A DNA stretch of 64,000 nucleotides from Microplitis mediator (Eukaryota > Arthropoda > Insecta > Hymenoptera > Braconidae). The position numbers were made by a program, and so were the translations under genes. This document shows, piece by piece, positions 48,841 to 59,978 of this stretch; within the stretch, counting starts at the first letter, position 1; each line of letters begins with the position of its first letter. The stretch spans positions 10,851,041 through 10,915,040 of the forward strand of contig NC_079974.1 in assembly GCF_029852145.1 (NCBI RefSeq). The letters are read 5' to 3'. The notes beneath the pieces are model-generated. The model made no database searches. It was not told the origin of the DNA and saw only the letters and a list, made by a program, of their open reading frames with translations.

Positions 48841-49675
48841 ATCCGAGCGAAAGAAAATTATTTGTCTTTATTTATAAGCAGTCTTAACAAGCAATAGATT
48901 TCGCCTTATTTATAACTAAAATTTTTATATTCTAAATACATGATCATCTCTTTGATTTGTTTTTCAAAGCGTTTGAGCCCAAGTTTGAATTTGTTCGAAC
49001 CTTCCATTGTATGAAAAATGTTTTGCAAACGATACCGAAATGTTGAATCCAAAAAAATATACCTTTCCGTAATGTGACTGAAATGTTGAATTTAGTAGAT
49101 TGTATTTCAGTATAATATTTTGGAAAATGCATTGGACTATTTTGTCGGCCAAATGAATTATTCAATAGACTTTCTTTAATTTTCTACAAAATAACACAGT
49201 TATATTACTAACTAAATTCAAATTTTCAGCCTAGCATCAGCTATTCAATTTTCGTGTGATGACGTTCAAACAAAAAATGCGATTTTGAGGATCAGAATTT
49301 GTATTATCAATATTCATTTATTATTTAAATGAAGTGGATTATTTACAAGCTTTCTTCAAACTATTATCTAAATAAGAGTGACATTACATTCTTATTTTTG
49401 ACTAAAATTTTGATATTTAATCCATCGTCAACTCTTTGATTTTTTCGTTAAGGAATTTAAACTCAAATTTGAATTTATTCGATTGTTCGATTGTATCGGA
49501 TCGATACTCCCAACGATACCGAAATGTTGAATCCGACAAAAAAAGACCTTTTGGTAACGTTACTGAAATGCTGAATTCAGCTGATGACATTTCGGTAACG
49601 TTACTGAAATGTTGAATTTGCCAGATTGTATTTTGGTGACGTTACTGAAATGTTGAACTCGGTAGATTGTATTTT
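48841..49675. repeat. Satellite monomers, left part
   Basis: Spacer-like text (TTTGATTTGTTTTTCAAAGC, GAACCTTCCATTG) and then GTAACGTTAC-like dyads at 49554, 49595 and 49636 are separated by exactly 41 bp. The monomer is broken at 49676 by the CCCGGG-ended insertion and resumes at 51321. Confidence 0.75.
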
Positions 49676-50027
49676 CCCGGGAAAAAATGATCAGACCTGA
49701 TCATGCCTGTTTGTGTATGATCAGGCCTGAAATTAGACCTGATCATGCCTGTTCATGTATGATCAGGCCTGAAATTAGATATGATCAAACCTGATCATAC
49801 CCGTTCATGTCAGTTCATGTTTAAAGCGTTAAATACACTCAGGCCTGTTCGTGACTGTTCATGTCTGTTCATGCCTGTTCATATCGGAAGCGTTAAATAC
49901 GCTCAGGCCTGATCATACCTGTCCATGCCTGGTCATGTCTGTTCATAGATATAAAGTTTTGTTGACCAAGAATCTATCACGTATAAGATTTTTATTACTT
50001 AAAGTCCATACGAAACTTACCTTTCAA

Positions 50028-50112
50028 CTAAATCTCTTAGGTCAGTGGGTAGCGAGTTAAACTTTCAAGTGCAAGGTCTACGGTTTAAACCCTGCACACG
50101 CCCGATTTTTTT
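50028..50112 (+). repeat. tRNA-like segment inside the CCCGGG-ended element
   Basis: An A-box-like TAGGTCAGTGGGTAGCGAG at about 50038 and a B-box-like GGTCTACGGTTTAAACCCTG (GGTTTAAACCC for GGTTCGANNCC) are followed by a run of T at 50106-50113. This is a Pol III promoter layout. It is not a functional tRNA because the stems do not close. Confidence 0.55.
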
Positions 50113-50154
50113 TTATTATATATAAAAATAATTATATATAATTGTATATAGTTA

Positions 50155-51155
50155 TTAGGGTGTTTCATATTTAGGCGATATTTTTTTTCTGTCCTACCTG
50201 AAAAACTAACAATTTATAGAGCAAAATGAATATTCCTGCTTGAAAAAAAAGTCAATTAGGGGGTTAACGCATCGAAAAATTCGATTTCTCATTTAAATAA
50301 CATGGGAAAAAAAATTTTTTTTGGTTTGGAATTTTATACCTCGGCAATGGCTCATTGTACGATTAAGCCCAGCATACATTTTTGTAGGGAATCAAACGCT
50401 CTACAAAAAAAGTCTCTTACTATTTTTTGATAAATGCATCTGTTTAAAAGTTATTGGAGCTCGAAGTCGAAATAGAGTAAATTTGGAGATCTTTTTACTT
50501 TTCCGTCAAAACTATCGAACTTATCGTAAAACGTCGTAAGACCTTTTTTGTAGACAATTTTATTCCCCACAAATTATTTGGAATTAAATTTTTTCAAATT
50601 CTGCATTGTTTTCTAGTTATTTCTATTTTAATGCCAAGCTCTTAAAATCGATCAGAACACTATTTTTTAGAAGCTTGGCATTATAATAGAAATAACTAGA
50701 AAACAATGCAGAATTAAAAAAAAATTAATCAGAGATGATTCGTGGGGAATAAAATTGACTACAAAAAAGATTCCATGACGTTTTAAGATAGTTTCGACGG
50801 AAAAGTAAAAAGATCTCGAAATTTACTCTATTTTGACTTCGAGCTCCAATATTTTTTGAACAGATCGATTTATCAAAAAATGATAGGAGACTTTTTTTTT
50901 TAGAGCGTTTAATTCCCTACAAAAATGTATGCTGGGCTAAATCGTATAATGAGCCATTGCCGAAGTATAAAATTCCAAACCAAAAAAAATTTCATTTCCC
51001 ATGTTATTTAAATGGGAAATCGAATTTTTCGATGCGTTAAGCTCCTAATTGACTTAGAATTTTTTTTCAAGCAGGAATATTCATTTTGCTCTATAAATTG
51101 TTAGTTTTCCAGGTGGGACAGAAAAAAAATATCGCCTAAATATGAAACACCCTAA
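50155..51155. mobile_element. Foldback element H (TTAGGGTGTTTCATATTTAG ends)
   Basis: TA flanks both ends. The arms run about 50155-50640 and 50675-51155 with a loop of about 35 bp. A TTTCTCATTTAAATAACATG block lies at 50284, 129 bp from the left end. It shares TAGGGAATCAAACGCTCTAC and AACTAGAAAACAATGCAGAA with element E. The half element at 55402 has a closely similar end. Confidence 0.88.
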
Positions 51156-51320
51156 TAGTTATACACAATTATATATAATTATATAGGGCCATTTTTTATA
51201 TATATAATTTTTTTACCCGGATGAAGATGCCTGGCCAGGTCTGGTCAGACCCGATCATTTTTCATGTCTGATCAGGCCTGAAGACTCATGCCTGTCCAGG
51301 TTTGATCATTTTTTCCCGGG

Positions 51321-54240
51321 ATGGTATAATCTTTTGGAAAATGCTATTAGACTATCATGTTAACAAATTGAATTATCAAATAAACTTCTTCAAACTTGTC
51401 ACGTGAAAGGACAGCTATTTTACCAATTAGATTCGAATTTTTGAAATTTTAGCTGACATCAGCTATTTAATTTTTGTGTCCTCATGTTAGAACTAAAACT
51501 GCAATCTTAAGAATCAAAATTTAAATTATCAGTATTCCTTTGTTATTTGAATGAAATCAAATATTAACTAAATTTCCTTAAACTATTATCTAAATAAGTG
51601 TAACATCACATTCTTTTTTAAGACTAAAATTTTTCTATTGAATCCATAGTCAGCTCTTTGATTTGTTTGTCAAGAAATTAAAGCCCAAATTTATATTCAT
51701 TCGAATGTTCGATTGTATCAAAATGGTATTGCCAACGATACTGTCCAACGTTACTGAAATGCTGAATTCAGCTGATTACATTTTGGTAACGTTACTGAAA
51801 TGTTGAATTTACCAGATTGTATTTTGGTACCGTTACCGAAATGTTGAATTCAGTAGATTGTATTTTGGTATATGTTTTAAAACATGCTATTAGACTATTA
51901 TATTGACAAATAGAATGATCGACAAGAATTCTTCAAACTTTTCACGGGAAAGGACAGTTATTTCACCAACTAGATTCAAATTCTCAAAATTTTAAGACGA
52001 GCATTAGCTCTTTAATTTCCGTATGCACATGTTAAAACTGAAACTGCAATTTTTAGGATCAAAATTTAAATTATCAGTATACATTTGTTATTCAAATCAA
52101 ATGAAATATTAACTGAATTTTCTTAAACTATTATCTAAATAAGTGTGACATTACATTCTTTTCTTTGACTAAAATTATTCTATATAATCCATCGTTAGCT
52201 CTTTGATTTGTTTGTCAAGGAATTAAAGCCCGTATTTGAATTTATTCAATTGCTCGATTGTATCAAAATGGTACTGTCAACGAAACCAAAATGTTGAATC
52301 CGACAAAAAAAGACTTTTTGGTAACGTTACTGAAATGCTGAATTCAGCTGATTACATTTTGGTAACGTTACTGAAATGTTGAATTTGCCAGATTGTATTT
52401 TGGTACCGTTACCGAAATGTTGAATTCGGTAGATTGTATTTTGGTATATGTTTTGAAAAATGCTGATAGACTATTATATTGACAAATTGAATGATCGATA
52501 AGAATTCTTTAAACTTTTCACGGGAAAGGACAGTTATTCCACTAACCAGATTCGAATTTTTAAAATTTTAAGACGAGCATTAGCTATTTAATTTCCGTAT
52601 GCACATGTAAAACTGAAACTGCAATTTTAAGGATGAAAATTTAAATTATCAGTATTCATTTGTTATTTAAATAAAATGAAATATTTACCAAATTTCCTTA
52701 AACTATTATCTAAATAAGTGTGACATTACATTCTTTTCTTTGACTAAAATTATTCTATATAATCCATCGTTAACTCTTTGATTTGTTTGTCAAGGAATTA
52801 AAGCCCGAATTTGAATTTATTCAATTGCTCGATTGTATCAAAATGGTACTGTCAACGAAACCAAAATGTTGAATCCGACAAAAAAAGACTTTTTGGTAAC
52901 GTTACTGAAATGCTGAATTCAGCTGATTACATTTTGGTAACGTTACTGAAATGTTGAATTTGCCAGATTGTATTTTGGTACCGTTACCGAAATGTTGAAT
53001 TCGGTAGATTGTATTTTGGTATATGTTTTGAAAAATGCTGATAGACTATTATATTGACAAATTGAATGATCGATAAGAATTCTTCAAACTTTTCACGGGA
53101 AAGGACAGTTATTCCACTAACCAGATTCGAATTTTTAAAATTTTAAGACGAGCATTAGCTATTTAATTTCCGTATGCACATGTAAAACTGAAACTGCAAT
53201 TTTAAGGATGAAAATTTAAATTATCAGTATTCATTTGTTATTTAAATAAAATGAAATATTTACTAAATTTCCTTAAACTATTATCTAAATAAGTGTGACA
53301 TTACATTCTTTTCTTTGACTAAAATTATTCTATATAATCCATTGTTAACTCTTCCATTTGTTTGTCAAGGAATTAAAGCCCGAATTTGAATTTATTCAAT
53401 TGCTCGATTGTATCAAAATGGTACTGTCAACGATACCAAAATGTTGAATCCGACAAAAAAAGACTTTTTGGTAACGTTACTGAAATGCTGAATTCAGCTG
53501 ATTACATTTTGGTAACGTTACTGAAATGTTGAATTTGCCAGATTGTATTTCGGTAACGTTACCGAAATGTTGAATTCGGAAGATTGTATTTTGGTAGAAT
53601 ATTTTAAAAAACGCTATGAGACTATTATGATAACAAATTGAATGATCGACAAGACTTCTTCGAACTTTTCACGGGAAAGGACAGTTATTGTACCAACTAG
53701 ATTCGAATTTTCAAAATGTTAAGACTGGCATCAGCTATTTAATTTTTGTATGCTCATGTTAAAACTAAAACTGCGATTTTGACGATTAAAATTTTAATTA
53801 TTTATATTTATCTATTATTTAAATGAAGTGAAATATCAACCCAATTTCGTCAAACTATTATCAAAAAAAGTGTAATATTATATCATCATTTGAGACTGAA
53901 TTATTTGAGGCATTAACACAAAGTGTTACTGTTGTTACGCATGCTATAAAAAAACTTTAGGTAGCGTTACTGAATTATTCAATTGTATTGAAAAAATTTT
54001 GGTAACGTTACCAAAATGTTTAATCCAACGAAAAAATACCTTTCGGTAACGTTACTGAAATGGTGAATCTAGCTGATTGCATTTCGGTAACGTTACCAAA
54101 ATGCTGGATCCATCAAAAAATACATTTTGGTAACGTTACTGAAATGTTGAATTCGGCAAATTGTATTTTGGTAACGTTACCAAAATGTATAAAAGTTACC
54201 GAAATGTTGAAACCGTTTGAAAAAAAGTTACCAAAATGGG
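51321..54240. repeat. 575-bp satellite with 41-bp phased GTAACGTTAC dyads
   Basis: First dyads of successive monomers lie at 51745, 52321, 52896 and 53471, spacings of 576, 575 and 575 bp. Within each monomer the dyads or their variants repeat at exact 41-bp steps (for example 52321, 52362, 52403 and 52444). The spacer of about 410 bp is AT-rich and near-identical between the middle monomers. A denser run near 53961-54180 has steps of 41-44 bp. It is non-coding. Confidence 0.92.
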
Positions 54241-54248
54241 GAAACCAC

Positions 54249-54270
54249 ATATATATATATATATATATAT
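54249..54270. repeat. TA microsatellite (right edge of the 12-kb block)
   Basis: A pure TA run between the satellite and an LTR-like segment. Confidence 0.95.
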
Positions 54271-54274
54271 GCAT

Positions 54275-55115
54275 TGTAACGAGGTTATAAAGAACACCTC
54301 ATTATCAGGCGATGATAATCGGTTTCTGTCGGTATATTACCTGATGTTACGTGAGAATAGTCATTGTTATTGATTAAATTATTGATTCTATTACTTATTT
54401 CTACTACTATTTAAAGAAGAAAATATATATAATGGCCTCCGCACCAACGGGCTAATATACCTATTCTTACATAATGGTATACATTAGCTAATTCTTTCTT
54501 TAGTATATTGTTTCATTTAACCATAATTCAGTTCACCTCTGTAGCTTCATTTCGCGGTTTTACCGTTTTTAACCTGTTCACGCCTTCAGTAAACCAATTA
54601 TTTTAACCCGTTTGCACCTACAGTAATCGGAAGCATCTACCGCCTCTAGTTAGATAATTTTAATTTAGAACACGTACCTATCTTACGTAATCAGTTTTAC
54701 TCAAATGGTAATACTTATCTTACAACTAGATGTCAGATGTTACCTATCTGTATCTGTAACAACTTCGATACCTATCTCGTAGTTGAACCCACCTGTAATA
54801 CCTATCTTACAGCTGGATGCCGAGTATACCTATCTATTTGTAGTAGTCTTGATACCTATCTCGAACCAATACCTGATTGCAATATCTATCTTGCAATCAG
54901 ACACCACGGCGAATACCTATCTGCGTACCTGAAGCAGTTACGGTACCTATCTCATACTTGATGACGACAATTATGATACTAAGCTCATAATTGCCCATTA
55001 ATCTCGTAAAATACCTATCTTGTTTTTACTCTCGTTACCTGCGATCCTACCCGAGGAAAGTCAAGCAACACCCAGAACCATCAAAATTTCATAAGTTGAG
55101 TATGCTGTGATTACA
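54275..55115 (-). mobile_element. LTR-like segment with ACCTATCT repeats (minus strand)
   Basis: Read on the minus strand it runs TGTAATCACAG...CCTCGTTACA, with TG/CA ends. An open frame ends just upstream on the same strand (55143), which fits a 3' LTR. Between 54675 and 55020 eleven variants of TACCTATCT recur about every 34 bp (plus strand). No target duplication was found, so the boundaries are provisional. Confidence 0.5.
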
Positions 55116-55142
55116 TTTTTAATAAAAGCGCATCATTTTTTA

Positions 55143-55403
55143 TCATGTGGCTGGAGAAGCAGATTTGCCTACATGGCAAGGCCCATTAATCCCAATCCTT
55201 TGCTTTTCTCGCATAAATAGGTCAAACGGACGTCTGGCCCTAAGAAACCAGGTGAGACCAGGATCACTCACCAAATAAGTAGCCGTTATGCTGAAGTAGG
55301 ACGTTGGCCCATCTGAATCGTCAAAGATGGGTAACCAACGATTGTTTAACCGCTCCTTGTGAGGTGTCAACCTCAACTTCGTTTCAATATATCTATATAT
55401 AGT
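55143..55403 (-). pseudogene. C-terminal coding fragment next to the LTR-like segment
   Basis: The minus-strand frame ends at 55143 and reads as ordinary protein (LTPHKERLNNRWLPIFDDSD, SYFSITATYLVSD). Its 5' side is cut by the half foldback element at 55402. I do not recognise the family. Its place about 28 bp before an LTR-like start suggests the last ORF of an LTR retrotransposon, but a fragment of a host gene is possible. Confidence 0.35.
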
Positions 55404-55720
55404 AGAGTGTTTCAAAATGAACATTTTTTTTTTTCAAGTCTTATGATCTTAAAAGTTAGTCTTAGGTATAAAACAAATCCTTCGAAAAGAGCAGCTCAAA
55501 AGCTATATTCTGCTAAGAGCTCAGCGAATATTCATTCTCTCATTTAAATTACATGTGGAAAAATTTTTTCTTTGTATTTTATAAATAATAGTTTTTAAAA
55601 TTTTTTTTTTGAAAACCGAAGTAGATAGTCTTATAGGAAATTAAATCCTCTACAAACAAGTCCCTGAGTGCTTTCGTCGTACAACTAACAGAAAAAAAGT
55701 TTCCGAATTTTTTTGTGTGT
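55402..55720. mobile_element. Half foldback element (TAGAGTGTTTCAAAATGAAC end)
   Basis: The end resembles that of element H. A TCTCTCATTTAAATTACATG block lies at 55535, about 133 bp inside, followed by TAGGAAATTAAATCCTCTAC. The second arm is absent. Confidence 0.7.
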
Positions 55721-55799
55721 ACATGTTTATACGGTGAATCTATATATTATGTACAGTCAGAACCAGTGATTCATACCGTCCATGGTTACAAGCGTCCCG

Positions 55800-55960
55800 A
55801 TGAAAAAAGATTTTGTCTAATCATATATGATCATGCATAATTGTCTATATATGATCAGATCCAAAAATTGGCCAGGTCTGATCATACCTAACTTGATCTG
55901 TTTATATATGAACAGTTATGTTCATATATGATCATGCATGAACGAATATAGTCATTTTTA
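55800..55960. repeat. Short dyad-word array (ATATATGATCATGCAT)
   Basis: Words such as CATATATGATCATGCATAAT, GGCCAGGTCTGATCATACC and TATATATGAACAG recur, in the style of the CCCGGG-ended element. Confidence 0.6.
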
Positions 55961-57097
55961 GAATCTCGTTTAGAATATCTGTAAATTATTAATTAAGTAA
56001 TTTAATTAGGATTTATTGTCTTTATCAATATAAATGTTGGTTAAAATTAAATAATAAAAAATACAAAATTATTATCCGTTGACTACTATTTTACTACGAG
56101 GTCAACCGTCCAATTAATGTCCCATGCCGATGCTGCTTAACTTTGGTTATCGATGGATTGTAGTCTGATCCTCTAGTCTGTTCTACACTTATAATTAAGA
56201 AAAGTTTATGGCATCACTTAACTCAAATAATCAAATTGATAGTTTATACTTTTAAATTGCTGCCGAAACCTTTGAACATTTTTTAAGTATTGGGGATTTA
56301 AGTTTGATTGATAGTTGACAGAATAAAAATGTAATAACTTTGATATTAAAAAATTGTCATATTATTTAATATATATGTCGGAGATGAAAGAATAAAATGG
56401 GGTTTTCCAATGGGACGGGAAATTCCTAACAGTCGAGACTAGTTTTTACAGTAACAATTAAATAAAATTTAAGCTCTAGTTGTTTACAACTTAAGTAGAT
56501 TATGTTTATTACGGGAGGCTTAGGCTCGCTGTGACATCTGTTCACCAAACGTTGCCACGGTCACAGGATGGATATAGTAAGACACAGAGGATAAGATAGT
56601 AAGATAATAAGATTGTTGTCCTTCTTTAAATATTTCTGACTAAAAGGTTTTTTATGAAGAGGACAGAGTTTTTGGACTAGTTGAGTCGGTCAGTTCTGAT
56701 TGAGCATTCGTTGTGCGAGTACAAGTTTTCCTGTTGACCGTGGATTCGTTCTCGAGCCTAGTTTACCGTAGTACTCGTATATTATTTAATCATAGTTTAT
56801 TATTAATATTATCGGGCGATTGTATACTACGATTAATATCATTTATCATTATTAATTTATTGTTATCATTTTATGTGTAACAAATATTGTGTTAGTTGTA
56901 ATTCTGTATGTATTAACAATTGTGAGATATTATATTTGTTATACCGTTTGTTTAGTTACTACTATTTGTGAATAATACTTTAATAATAAATTACTGTTTT
57001 GTGTAATTATTATTCGTTTATATTTGTAATAAAATGCCAGACAAAAATAATAAACCCGATGGTCAGGGTGATGCCCATCGTATTACTGGTCCTCCGA
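55961..57097. other. Unassigned sequence with a possible truncated gag start
   Basis: The sequence has LTR/leader-like composition, with a GC-richer start near 56510-56780 and AT-rich text after it. A short frame starts at ATG 57034 (MPDKNNKPDGQGDAHRITGP) and runs into a TA microsatellite. It could be the beginning of a retrotransposon gag, but nothing identifies it. Confidence 0.3.
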
Positions 57098-57116
57098 CAT
57101 ATAGATATATATATAT

Positions 57117-57156
<40 letters not shown>

Positions 57157-57239
57157 TTTTTTACTTTAATTAACTTTTTATTTTAATTAAAATTCTAAGT
57201 TGTGATTAATTATACATATATATATATATATATATATAT
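57098..57239. repeat. TA tracts with one arm of an inverted flank
   Basis: TA runs at 57098-57154 and 57213-57239 enclose AATTAAAATTCTAAGTTGTG (about 57185). An inverse copy of this segment lies at about 58404-58465, on the far side of the LTR. Confidence 0.85.
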
Positions 57240-58794
<1,555 letters not shown>

Positions 58795-59448
58795 ATGCCA
58801 GACTCGTCACAGAATAACAACACAGGCGAGATATACCAGCAGGAAGGTAAACCTATTACAAGTCCCTCGCTGGCTTCGCCATCTACCAGACAACTTCCTT
58901 ACTCGCCAGCCAACAAACTGAGCACAAGTGATAACAACATAGACAAAACCAAAGGCGGACCAGGCAGACCTACGGTAGCTGACAGCTGGACTAAATACCG
59001 CGAGAATTCACTAAATTTGAATAGTATCAGTGAATATCTAACAAAGAAGAGAAGCTATACTGAAATTGAAGACTCAGAGCAAGAACAACAAGGGACAGCG
59101 CCTTCTACTCTGACTAAACGTCAGGCAACTGGGAATACGACTGAAACTATTGCTAGTAAAAAGGAAGAGAATTTACAAGACGGCGAGATGGAAAAGATTC
59201 TGAAAGCAATAGAGGAAGGGAATGAAAAAACTATGAAAGCAATAACTGATCTTAAAAAACAAGTTGAAGGAAACAACGAAAAGTGGGACAAAAAATTCAC
59301 AACCCTAACATCAGATGTAGAAACACTAAAAAAACAGCTTGCTGCAACAAAAGAAGACACCATAGCCAAGGTAGTCGAAGATGCCAAGGTGAAACTAAAC
59401 ACGATGCTCACGTCAGATGAAGGCCTAAGCTCGTTGCTGATGAAATGA
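58795..59448 (+). CDS. LINE 3 ORF1, N-terminal part
   Basis: ATG at 58795 opens a 217-residue frame. Residues 1-80 are polar and disordered-looking (MPDSSQNNNTGEIYQQEGKP). Residues about 130-210 are charged and heptad-like (EKILKAIEEGNEKTMKAITD), as in a coiled coil. It ends ...SSLLMK with TGA at 59446-59448. Four bases (ATGA) overlap the next frame, which continues the same coiled coil and enters an RRM-like part. The two are probably halves of one ORF1 broken by a one-base change. LINE ORF1 proteins bind their RNA. Confidence 0.75.
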   Translation: MPDSSQNNNTGEIYQQEGKPITSPSLASPSTRQLPYSPANKLSTSDNNIDKTKGGPGRPTVADSWTKYRENSLNLNSISEYLTKKRSYTEIEDSEQEQQGTAPSTLTKRQATGNTTETIASKKEENLQDGEMEKILKAIEEGNEKTMKAITDLKKQVEGNNEKWDKKFTTLTSDVETLKKQLAATKEDTIAKVVEDAKVKLNTMLTSDEGLSSLLMK

Positions 59449-59978
59449 AACAAAGGCTGGGCTATTTAGACAGTTTAGCCGAAAAAAATGAGCAGCTCCA
59501 GAGAAAAAGTAATATAATTATTAAAGGCCTAAACCTTCAAAGAGACAACTTGCTAAACCAGATAAACAACTTCATGGAGACACATTTCAAACTCCACAAT
59601 ACTGCCCTAGAAGCTTTTACTCTAGGCCAAAATCACAACGTAGTGAAAGTTGAGCTTAATTCGCCAGAAACTAAGTACTACGTACTCAAAAACAAATTCA
59701 CTGCGCTCAAAAACACAAACATCTACATTGAAGCAGACCTTACGCCTAAAGAAGCACAAATTGCCAAAAAGATAAGAGATATAGCGAAAAACAAGAAGCA
59801 AGAAGGTGCAAAAGTAAAAATCTACAGCTCCAAACTCCTTATTGACAGCAAGTGGTGGATATGGAAGGAAGAAGTTGCAGACTTGATACCAGCCCCGGAG
59901 AAACCTATTTTGAAAGCCCCTCAAACAGCTCTTGATGCTATTGAGAAGCAAAGACCCGTACGCAGTCCAAAAAACTAA
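59445..59978 (+). CDS. LINE 3 ORF1, C-terminal part (RRM-like)
   Basis: ATG at 59445 opens 177 residues: MKQRLGYLDSLAEKNEQLQR, then SNIIIKGL, the typical first strand of an ORF1 RRM-like fold. It continues to VRSPKN with TAA at 59976-59978. Together with the preceding frame the length is 394 residues, close to usual ORF1 lengths. The ORF2 frame begins within its last 34 bp, in another frame. Confidence 0.72.
   Translation: MKQRLGYLDSLAEKNEQLQRKSNIIIKGLNLQRDNLLNQINNFMETHFKLHNTALEAFTLGQNHNVVKVELNSPETKYYVLKNKFTALKNTNIYIEADLTPKEAQIAKKIRDIAKNKKQEGAKVKIYSSKLLIDSKWWIWKEEVADLIPAPEKPILKAPQTALDAIEKQRPVRSPKN

Larger units (their letters stand above)
49676..51320. mobile_element. CCCGGG-ended dyad-word element inserted in a satellite monomer
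   Basis: The element begins CCCGGGAAAAAATGATCA and ends TGATCATTTTTTCCCGGG. The monomer flanks (ATTGTATTTT and GGTATA) match the uninterrupted monomers downstream, so the boundaries are supported. Both sides are rich in CAGGCCTGATCATGCCTG words. It contains a tRNA-like segment and has been entered by foldback element H. Confidence 0.8.
42278..54248. repeat. 12-kb satellite-containing block with similar inverted ends
   Basis: The left edge reads GTAGTTTCAACATTTTGGTAAC. The right edge, read inverted, is GTGGTTTCCCCATTTTGGTAAC, and both lie next to TA tracts. The block contains degenerate left-hand repeats, satellite sequence (about 44500-54200) and two later insertions (LINE 2 and a CCCGGG-ended element). 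Whether this is one very large element or a satellite array with accidental inverted edges is open. Confidence 0.45.

Noticed and set aside
51321..54240. Replication-origin iterons or a CRISPR array in the 575-bp satellite
   Set aside because: The 41-bp phased dyads recall iterons, but the context is a eukaryotic satellite with large monomers and no adjacent replication gene. Only the spacing is reported as a finding.
42278..54248. Maverick/Polinton-type giant transposon
   Set aside because: There is no DNA polymerase B, integrase, ATPase or capsid frame; the only coding content is the LINE.
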